A stretch of 8,700 nt of DNA from JAAYAY01 sp964429355. GTDB lineage: Bacteria; Planctomycetota; Planctomycetia; Pirellulales; Thermoguttaceae. Every line of letters begins with the position of its first letter. Positions within the stretch are counted from its first letter, which is position 1. A program made the position numbers and the translations under genes. A model generated the notes under the pieces. It was not told the origin of the DNA, did no database searches, and saw only the letters and a program-made list of their open reading frames with translations. Shown piece by piece: positions 1 through 4,766 of the stretch. Location of the stretch: NCBI GenBank assembly GCA_964429355.1, contig CAYSCH010000394.1, forward strand, positions 1-8,700. The letters run 5' to 3'.

Positions 1-180
1 TTATCCGTAACCTTTAGCCCCACCAACGGAAAAACCAGTGTAGCGCTGGCAGTCACTCCCACCATCACTTTTAATAATGCCATTCAGCCGGTGGTTTTGT
101 TAGTTAGCGGCTCTAAGAAAGCCAAACACAAAGAAATGCCCGAAGTACGTAACCGCAACTGTGCTTCCGGTTTCACCTTC
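1..180. other. Unassigned AT-richer edge segment, possible 3' remnant of a plus-strand gene
   Basis: The first plus-strand frame is open from the window edge and would read a short Thr/Val/Ala-rich stretch (about residues 1-30) that could be the beta-rich tail of a secreted protein. It then runs without a stop into the antisense of the toxin gene, which makes it unlikely to be an intact gene. The minus strand holds only short frames, with stops at positions 1-3, 84-86 and 100-102. Base composition is visibly lower in GC than the genes to the right. I do not recognise a family on either strand. It could be a degraded gene end, or simply intergenic DNA downstream of the toxin. Confidence 0.2.
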
Positions 181-489
181 TCAAGACAGTCTCCACGACA
201 GGTAGTCCTGGCTTCCGTCGGCGAAGCGAAGGACATCAACGCCGTGGGGTTCGTATCGAAAGACGATGACCCAGCGCTTGCACGAGAACAGCCTGACGTC
301 TTTGCCGATTTCTGGCGCAGCGGTTCCCAGTACTGCAACAGGAAATCGTTGCGCCAAGTTCTCGCACTGCTCGATCAACTCGTCGACAATCCGATCGGCC
401 GTCGCGGGGCGTCTGTCGACCAGGGCAATCTGAATCGCAATCGCTTGAAGATCACGTTCGGCCGCCGCCGTACGGCGGGCTATTGGCAT
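181..489 (-). CDS. RelE/ParE-family toxin of a type II toxin-antitoxin pair
   Basis: This 102-residue protein has the layout of the ParE/RelE toxin superfamily. An N-terminal helix carries Ala-Glu-Arg-Asp-Leu near residues 10-14. A second helix follows around residues 30-45. Then come a Leu-Gly then Pro-Glu-Ile-Gly turn (about 54-62) and beta strands containing Val-Arg-Leu-Phe, Trp-Val-Ile-Val-Phe-Arg-Tyr and Val-Asp-Val-Leu-Arg-Phe. The C-terminus ends in Gln-Asp-Tyr, where family members usually have a conserved Arg-Asp. Length is normal for the family. Members either poison DNA gyrase (ParE) or cleave mRNA on the ribosome (RelE), and the sequence alone does not decide which. The ATG lies inside the last codons of the antitoxin gene (10-bp overlap), which suggests translational coupling. 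Family call is confident, target is unknown. Confidence 0.85.
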   Translation of the reverse strand: MPIARRTAAAERDLQAIAIQIALVDRRPATADRIVDELIEQCENLAQRFPVAVLGTAAPEIGKDVRLFSCKRWVIVFRYEPHGVDVLRFADGSQDYLSWRLS

Positions 490-746
490 CCGTCGACAAC
501 TCCTCGTTTTCGGAGTTCCTCACGGACGGCACGTTTGGTTTCGGCGGCGTCAAACGGTCCAACCCGTCCGGCCGCAAGATCTGCGTCCGCTTCTCGAACC
601 ATCCGCCGTACGTCTTGAAGGCCGTGTTGACGCCGTTCCAACGTGTCCATGGCCGCCCGAAGGACGTCCTCGGCCGTCTGGAATTCACCGTCTCGCATTT
701 GCGCTTCGATCCGTTGCTCGAGGTCCGCCGGAATCTGATAGGCCAT
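480..746 (-). CDS. ParD-like ribbon-helix-helix antitoxin
   Basis: This 88-residue protein precedes and overlaps the toxin gene, the usual antitoxin-first order. The N-terminal half fits the ParD type of ribbon-helix-helix antitoxin: a short strand (Tyr-Gln-Ile-Pro), a helix with Glu-Ala-Gln-Met-Arg-Asp-Gly-Glu-Phe, then Thr-Ala-Glu-Asp-Val-Leu-Arg-Ala-Ala (about 24-32), the family's conserved second helix. The C-terminal half is highly charged (Asp/Glu/Arg) and probably wraps the toxin. In the family, the antitoxin dimer binds its own promoter and the toxin-antitoxin complex represses the operon. The ATG at 746 is supported by AGGAG (755-759, minus) with an 8-nt gap. A promoter lies just upstream. 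I use ParD as a family label, not a specific gene name. Confidence 0.82.
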   Translation of the reverse strand: MAYQIPADLEQRIEAQMRDGEFQTAEDVLRAAMDTLERRQHGLQDVRRMVREADADLAAGRVGPFDAAETKRAVREELRKRGVVDGCQ

Positions 747-754
747 GGGTATTG

Positions 755-797
755 CTCCTGCCTCTCAATCTTACCAACCTGCGTGGGATCGCGTCAA
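755..797 (-). promoter_or_regulatory. Promoter and Shine-Dalgarno of the toxin-antitoxin operon
   Basis: Read on the minus strand, TTGACG (792-797) and TAAGAT (768-773) are separated by 18 bp, a good sigma-70-type promoter. AGGAG (755-759) sits 8 nt before the antitoxin ATG, the clearest ribosome binding site in the window. The predicted mRNA leader is only about 15 nt. Autorepression by the antitoxin is expected from the family but no operator is proven. Confidence 0.55.
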
Positions 798-801
798 ACC
801 G

Positions 802-819
802 ACGGGAAATACGGGAAAT
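802..819. repeat. Tandem 9-bp direct repeat upstream of the toxin-antitoxin promoter
   Basis: The plus strand reads ACGGGAAAT twice back to back (802-810 and 811-819), ending about 5 bp upstream of the -35 hexamer of the toxin-antitoxin promoter. Spacing near one helical turn and closeness to the promoter make it a possible binding site for the antitoxin or another regulator, but such short repeats also arise by chance. Confidence 0.35.
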
Positions 820-830
820 ACGCTCCCCCA

Positions 831-893
831 TCGCGAAGAAGCCCAAAAAACGAACGGCAATTCGCGATTCTGGCATCCGTCGTTCCTTCGCGA
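831..893 (-). terminator. Nested inverted repeat, possible bcp terminator
   Basis: The outer arms TCGCGAAG (831-838) and CTTCGCGA (886-893) are perfectly complementary. Inside them ACGAACGG (850-857) pairs with CCGTCGT (877-883) with one bulged base. On the minus strand the inner stem is followed by a run of six T (850-845), the pattern of a Rho-independent terminator for bcp, which ends at 902. The stem is imperfect and the loop is about 19 nt, so it may instead be a REP-like hairpin. TCGCGA occurs three times within the element. Confidence 0.4.
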
Positions 894-901
894 TTTGACT
901 C

Positions 902-1381
902 TCATTTGTCATTCAAATCCCGGAGCCCCCCAAGTACCTGCTGGTCGTGCTGCTCGACCTTGACGCTCTTCCACACCTTCCGGACGACGCCGCCGGCATC
1001 GATAAGGAACGTGGAGCGCTGGATGCCCATCGCCGTTTTGCCAAAGCGGGTCTTCTCCCGCCAGACGCCGTACTTCTCCGCTACCTTGTGCTCGGTGTCG
1101 GCCAGGAGGGGGAAGTTGAGCTGGAATTTGTTCCGGAACTTGATGTGGCTTTCGACGCTGTCGGTGCTTACGCCAAGCACGGTCGCTCCCAGACTGGCCA
1201 TCTCGGATTTCAGGTCGCGAAAGGAGCAGGCCTCGGTGGTGCAGCCCGGCGTGTCGTCGCGGGGGTAGAAGTAGAGCACCACCGGGTTGCCCCGGAGGCT
1301 GCTGAGCTTGACCTTCGTGCCGTTGTCGGCGGGGAGGGTAAAATCGGGGGCTTTCTTGCCAGCTTCAATCCAATCGGCCAT
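902..1381 (-). CDS. bcp: Thioredoxin-dependent peroxiredoxin, Bcp/PrxQ type
   Basis: This 159-residue cytoplasmic protein reduces hydrogen peroxide and organic hydroperoxides using thioredoxin. It matches Bcp/PrxQ along its length: Ala-Pro-Asp-Phe-Thr-Leu at 11-16, a strand reading Val-Val-Leu-Tyr-Phe-Tyr-Pro at 34-40, and the active site Thr-Pro-Gly-Cys-Thr-Thr-Glu-Ala-Cys at 44-52. Cys47 is the peroxidatic cysteine. Cys52, five residues later, is the resolving cysteine of the atypical 2-Cys Bcp class. Further marks are Gly-Val-Ser-Thr-Asp-Ser, Pro-Leu-Leu-Ala-Asp and Arg-Ser-Thr-Phe-Leu-Ile-Asp. Length equals the family norm of about 155. The frame is open 73 codons further upstream, but that part has no family similarity. 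The ATG at 1381 is preceded by GGAG, about 8 nt away. It is divergent from rsfS. Confidence 0.96.
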   Translation of the reverse strand: MADWIEAGKKAPDFTLPADNGTKVKLSSLRGNPVVLYFYPRDDTPGCTTEACSFRDLKSEMASLGATVLGVSTDSVESHIKFRNKFQLNFPLLADTEHKVAEKYGVWREKTRFGKTAMGIQRSTFLIDAGGVVRKVWKSVKVEQHDQQVLGGLRDLNDK

Positions 1382-1489
1382 TGGGGGTCTCCAGAGGTTT
1401 AGATGCGAGAATGCCTGTTCGGGGATACTGCCGCGATTGGAAGCCTCGTCACTGGTGAGGGTTCCGGGAGGGGCAGGTATCGTGGAGGA

Positions 1490-1517
1490 ATTGTAGAGGC
1501 GGGGCCAATTTGGCCAA
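1490..1517 (-). promoter_or_regulatory. Candidate bcp promoter
   Basis: On the minus strand TTGGCC (1512-1517) and TACAAT (1490-1495) are 16 bp apart. They match the sigma-70 consensus at 4 of 6 and 5 of 6 positions. Transcription would begin near 1483, giving bcp a leader of about 100 nt. The -35 hexamer overlaps TTGGCCAA, a short palindrome. No OxyR- or PerR-type operator is evident. Confidence 0.4.
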
Positions 1518-1666
1518 GGAGAGGGGGCATGCAAGGAGGCGGCGAACCCCCGTCTGGCTGGGTGTGTCTCTAAAATGGCCATCCCCTCCACGCGGCCCAA
1601 AGCCTGTCGCAGTCGCCCGTCAGGTTGCCTGTTTGGACGTTGGGGGGAGCCGGCGATTCTGTACCT

Positions 1667-1694
1667 TTGCGGGCGTGCAACCTCGGTTTAGAAT
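1667..1694 (+). promoter_or_regulatory. Candidate rsfS promoter with a near-leaderless start
   Basis: TAGAAT (1689-1694) is a good -10 hexamer (5 of 6). TTGCGG (1667-1672), 16 bp upstream, is a weak -35. Initiation would fall near 1701, almost on the GTG at 1703, so the message could be leaderless. That would fit the absence of a Shine-Dalgarno sequence. The 14 bp around the -10 recur upstream of argS. Confidence 0.33.
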
Positions 1695-1702
1695 AGAGTT
1701 CC

Positions 1703-2164
1703 GTGGAAATGGTGACCATCTCCCCCAACCAGAGAACCATCGTGACAAACAGCCCTGCCGGTGCGGCGGTCGTGACGGACGATCAGAACAACCCAGCCCT
1801 GAAGCGGGCCCTGATCGCCGCTCAAACGGCCGACGACAATCGCGGCCGCGACATTGTCATTCTCGACATGCGCGGCATGACGACCTTCTTCGACTACTTC
1901 GTCATCTGTTCGGGCACCAGCCGCCGGCAGCTTCATGCCATCAGCGAGGAAATCGACCGCGCCCTGGAACAAGGCCTCGGCGACCACCGCCTGGGAATCG
2001 AGGGTTACGACGAAAGCCGTTGGATCCTGCTCGACTACGGCGACATTGTGGTCCACATGTTCGAGCCGGAGACCCGCAAGTACTACGACCTGGAGAACCT
2101 CTGGGGCCATGCCAAGCGAGTCCCCTTCGAACCCGCAAGCAGCACCCGTCCTGCCGCGTTGTAG
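1703..2164 (+). CDS. rsfS: Ribosomal silencing factor RsfS (Iojap/DUF143 family)
   Basis: RsfS binds ribosomal protein uL14 on the large subunit and blocks joining of the small subunit, damping translation in starvation or stationary phase. The 153-residue product carries the family hallmarks: Phe-Asp-Tyr-Phe-Val-Ile-Cys-Ser-Gly-Thr-Ser at 63-73, Trp-Ile-Leu-Leu-Asp-Tyr-Gly-Asp-Ile-Val-Val-His at 107-118, and Tyr-Tyr-Asp-Leu-Glu-Asn-Leu-Trp at 127-134. The conserved core begins only near residue 32. Typical members are about 105-120 residues, so the first 30 residues are an extension or the true start lies downstream. The chosen start is GTG 1703. ATG 1709 is two codons later and equally possible. 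No clear ribosome binding site is seen. In many bacteria rsfS sits beside nadD or proA, and neither is here. Confidence 0.93.
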   Translation: MEMVTISPNQRTIVTNSPAGAAVVTDDQNNPALKRALIAAQTADDNRGRDIVILDMRGMTTFFDYFVICSGTSRRQLHAISEEIDRALEQGLGDHRLGIEGYDESRWILLDYGDIVVHMFEPETRKYYDLENLWGHAKRVPFEPASSTRPAAL

Positions 2165-2273
2165 CAGCCCGTTGCGGTAGGGCCCGGGCGCCGCGCGGCA
2201 TTCTGAAGTGGAGCATCGGTCGGCAATTGAGGCCGTAGGGTGTGTCTTGATGTACCACAAGGAGCCTCGCAAG

Positions 2274-2531
2274 GTGGACGTGAATCCGTACAGGTCGCCG
2301 GAGAATCGGGCCTCGCGGGGGGGTGCAGACGCTAAATCCCGGTCTTGGCCTTCCGGGTTCTTTCTCGTTTTGTGTTGGCTGTCCTTCGCCATTCTCAGTA
2401 TCGGTGCCGTCGATATGGCTGCAGTCACCGTCGTGTCAGGTTTTGAGCTGAAGCGGTGGCTCTGTGTGTTGGTGACTGGCGCTGCCGCGATAGGATGTGC
2501 GGTGGTCGCGGTTCGTGGTAGCACGCGATGA
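2274..2531 (+). CDS. Small two-helix membrane protein with a planctomycetal NPYxSP start
   Basis: I do not recognise a function. From GTG 2274 the product is 85 residues. Asn-Pro-Tyr-Arg-Ser-Pro at 4-9 is a motif I associate with the N-termini of many hypothetical membrane proteins in Planctomycetes. A polar Arg/Ser/Ala linker follows, then two hydrophobic helices at about 28-50 and 62-80, then a short basic tail, Arg-Gly-Ser-Thr-Arg. AAGGAG (2259-2264) lies 9 nt before GTG 2274, which favours this start. GTG 2280 places the motif directly at the N-terminus and is the main alternative. The frame is open back to 2208, but ATG 2250 would overlap the ribosome binding site. It lies between rsfS and argS on the same strand, spaced by 109 and 261 bp, so co-transcription is uncertain. 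Confidence 0.6.
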   Translation: MDVNPYRSPENRASRGGADAKSRSWPSGFFLVLCWLSFAILSIGAVDMAAVTVVSGFELKRWLCVLVTGAAAIGCAVVAVRGSTR

Positions 2532-2639
2532 AACCCAGCAACCGCGTCCGCGGCAGTCGCCCAGAGACTTTCTCGAAGCTGACTGTATCGGCCTGAAGAG
2601 CTTCGCACTGGGTGTGCATCAAACGGGTTCTGAGGGCCC

Positions 2640-2668
2640 TTGGCTGATCGTTTTGGAAGGTTCAGAAT
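2640..2668 (+). promoter_or_regulatory. Candidate argS promoter
   Basis: TTGGCT (2640-2645) and CAGAAT (2663-2668) are 17 bp apart, each matching the sigma-70 consensus at 4 of 6 positions. It would give argS a leader of roughly 118 nt. The -10 surroundings (2659-2672) match those of rsfS at 12 of 14 positions. Confidence 0.3.
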
Positions 2669-2747
2669 AGGGGCTCCGCCAATGGACGTGACACCTTGCG
2701 GTCCGTCCAGACGAACCCTGCCTTCGAGGCGACAAGTTCCGTTTCAG

Positions 2748-2761
2748 TTTTGGTGCCAAAA
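2748..2761. repeat. Short perfect inverted repeat in the argS leader
   Basis: TTTTGG and CCAAAA flank a 2-bp spacer, 31 bp before the argS start. As RNA the loop would be too tight for a stable hairpin, so if it matters it is more likely a protein-binding site. Chance is also possible. Confidence 0.3.
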
Positions 2762-2792
2762 GACGCGCCCTACCCTAGCAGGCCAGATTGCC

Positions 2793-4760
2793 GTGAGTAT
2801 CCTCCCTGAACTCGAAAAACGTTTTCGGACCGCCCTGGCCCCCCTCAACGTCGATCCCGAGCCGCTGCTGGGGATGATCCGGCGGAGCCAGGATCCCAAA
2901 TTTGGTGACTACCAGGCCAACTTTGCCATGTCGCTGGGCAAGCAGCTCGGCAAGTCGCCCCGTGATGTGGCGGGCGAGGTTGCGGCGGGGCTGGATGTCG
3001 AGGGATTCTGCGAAGCGCCGGAGGTAGCCGGGCCGGGGTTCATCAATCTCCGGATTCGCGACGACTGGATCGTGGGGCAGTTGAATTCGGCTCTGGCCGA
3101 CGAGCGGTTGGGCGTGCCCTTGGCGACCGAGGTGAAGACCTGCGTGGTCGATTTTTCGGCCCCCAATGTGGCCAAGCCGATGCACGTGGGACACATTCGC
3201 TCCACGTCGATCGGCGACTCCCTGGCGAGAACCCTGCGATTTGCCGGACACAAGGTCATTACCGACAACCATATCGGCGACTGGGGGACCCAGTTCGGAA
3301 TGATCATCTACGGCTATCGGCACTTCTGTGACGGGGCCGCCTACCAGGCCAATCCCGTTCATGAGCTGGCCCGGCTCTACCGGCTCGTGCGCCAGTTGAT
3401 GGACTACCACGACGGCAAGGCCCGGCTCGACTCGATGGCCCAGAAGCTGAACGATGCCGAGGAACGGCTCGAGGAGGCGCTTGCGACCGGTGAGGATCAG
3501 AAGCCGGACAAGAAAACCAAGAAGCTCCTCGGAAAGCTCCGCAAGGATGTCGAAGAGGGGCGGGAGGAGCTCACGTCCCTGCGGGCCAGGATTGCCGAGA
3601 TCGACGCAAGCCCCATTCTGTCGAAGCTGGCGGCGGAGCATCCCGCCATCAGCCAGGCGGTCTTGCAGGAGACGGCCAGGCTTCACGCGGGGGACGAGGA
3701 GAATCTGAAGTTGTGGCGCCAGTTCCTCCCGCCGTGCCTGGCGGTGCTGGACGAGACCTACCGGCGGCTCGGGGTGAGCTTCGACCAGACCCTGGGCGAG
3801 AGTTTCTATCACGATCGACTGGCTCCAATCGTCGAGGAACTGATCGAGCGGGGCGCGGCCCGGGAGAGCGATGGGGCGATCTGCGTATTTCTCAAAGGGC
3901 ACGACGTCCCGATGCTGATCCGCAAGAAGGACGGCGCGTTTCTCTACGCGACCACGGACCTGGCTACGCTCCGCCACCGCATGGAACAGTGGAAGCCGGA
4001 CGCGATCCTCTACGTGGTCGATTTCCGGCAGAGCATGCATTTCGAGCATCTGTTCGCCGCGGCGCGGCTGATGGGATGCACGGAAACGGAGCTCAAACAC
4101 ATCAGCTTCGGCACCGTGCTGGGAACCGACGGCAAGCCTTTCAAGACGCGGGCGGGCGACACGGTAGGGCTGGAGAGCCTTCTGGACGAGGCGGTGGCGC
4201 GGGCGGCAAAGGTCGTGGCAGAAAACGATGAGGCCAAGCCCAACGGCCCCGAGCTCTCGCCGGAGGAGAGGGCAAAGATTGCCGAGACGGTCGGGATCGC
4301 GGCCCTCAAGTACGCGGACCTGTCGCAGAACCGCGAGAGCGATTATGTGTTTAGCTACGACAAGATGCTGGCCATGAACGGAAACACGGCGACCTACATG
4401 CAATACGCCTATGCACGGGTCCGAAGCATCTTTGCCAAGGGGGGTGTGGAGATCGAGGCCCTGCGGGCAGCACGGCCGCAGATCTTTCTCGGCACGCCGG
4501 CCGAACGGACGCTGGCCCTGGAATTGTTGCGATTCGGCGAGGCGATCGACTACTGCCTGAAGGACTATCGCCCGAACCTGTTGACGAGCTATCTATTCGA
4601 TCTGGCCAACTGCTACTCGACGTTTTTTGAGAACTGCCCGGTGCTGAAGGCCGAGACGGAGGAGCTTCGCAGCAGCCGGTTGATACTCTGCGACCTGACG
4701 GCGCGGACGATCCAGAAGGGGCTGGAACTGTTGGGGATCCGCGTGGTTGAGAAGATGTGA
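2793..4760 (+). CDS. argS: Arginyl-tRNA synthetase
   Basis: This class I aminoacyl-tRNA synthetase charges tRNA-Arg with arginine in the cytoplasm. From GTG 2793 it has 655 residues. The N-terminal Arg-tRNA-synthetase domain spans about 1-95. The class I signature His-Val-Gly-His is at 131-134. Gly-Asp-Trp-Gly-Thr-Gln-Phe-Gly-Met follows. The KMSKS-equivalent loop Gly-Lys-Pro-Phe-Lys-Thr-Arg is at 447-453. The DALR anticodon-binding domain, with Gly-Asn-Thr-Ala-Thr-Tyr-Met-Gln-Tyr-Ala, starts at about 530. Family members are usually 550-590 residues. The excess is mostly a Lys/Glu/Arg-rich, coiled-coil-like insert at about 204-297 in the catalytic domain. The frame is open for 51 codons upstream, but that part is unlike ArgS and family similarity begins at Leu-Pro-Glu-Leu-Glu. 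No strong ribosome binding site is present. The gene ends 6 bp from the convergent dnaE2. Confidence 0.97.
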   Translation: MSILPELEKRFRTALAPLNVDPEPLLGMIRRSQDPKFGDYQANFAMSLGKQLGKSPRDVAGEVAAGLDVEGFCEAPEVAGPGFINLRIRDDWIVGQLNSALADERLGVPLATEVKTCVVDFSAPNVAKPMHVGHIRSTSIGDSLARTLRFAGHKVITDNHIGDWGTQFGMIIYGYRHFCDGAAYQANPVHELARLYRLVRQLMDYHDGKARLDSMAQKLNDAEERLEEALATGEDQKPDKKTKKLLGKLRKDVEEGREELTSLRARIAEIDASPILSKLAAEHPAISQAVLQETARLHAGDEENLKLWRQFLPPCLAVLDETYRRLGVSFDQTLGESFYHDRLAPIVEELIERGAARESDGAICVFLKGHDVPMLIRKKDGAFLYATTDLATLRHRMEQWKPDAILYVVDFRQSMHFEHLFAAARLMGCTETELKHISFGTVLGTDGKPFKTRAGDTVGLESLLDEAVARAAKVVAENDEAKPNGPELSPEERAKIAETVGIAALKYADLSQNRESDYVFSYDKMLAMNGNTATYMQYAYARVRSIFAKGGVEIEALRAARPQIFLGTPAERTLALELLRFGEAIDYCLKDYRPNLLTSYLFDLANCYSTFFENCPVLKAETEELRSSRLILCDLTARTIQKGLELLGIRVVEKM

Positions 4761-4766
4761 GGGCCA

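Larger units (their letters stand above)
1382..1702. other. Divergent intergenic region between bcp and rsfS
   Basis: About 320 bp without a convincing gene. It holds candidate promoters for both flanking genes (entries at 1490-1517 and 1667-1694). Open frames crossing it are upstream extensions of bcp or rsfS frames with no protein-family similarity. G-runs are frequent on the plus strand (for example around 1520-1530 and 1641-1650). I see no RNA gene or known riboswitch. Confidence 0.5.

Noticed and set aside
1382..1600. 73-codon N-terminal extension of bcp
   Set aside because: It would make a 232-residue protein where the family has about 155. The extension has no similarity and covers the likely promoter, and GGAG supports the ATG at 1381.
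2165..2207. GC-rich palindromic stretch after rsfS as a terminator
   Set aside because: It has GGGCCC-type symmetry but no extended stem and no T-run.
2640..2792. 51-codon N-terminal extension of argS
   Set aside because: It is unlike ArgS, is Arg/Pro-rich, and overlaps the candidate promoter. Family similarity begins at the GTG at 2793.
2775..4403. Minus-strand frame of 542 codons antisense to argS
   Set aside because: A shadow frame in GC-rich coding DNA. The sense strand carries all ArgS motifs.
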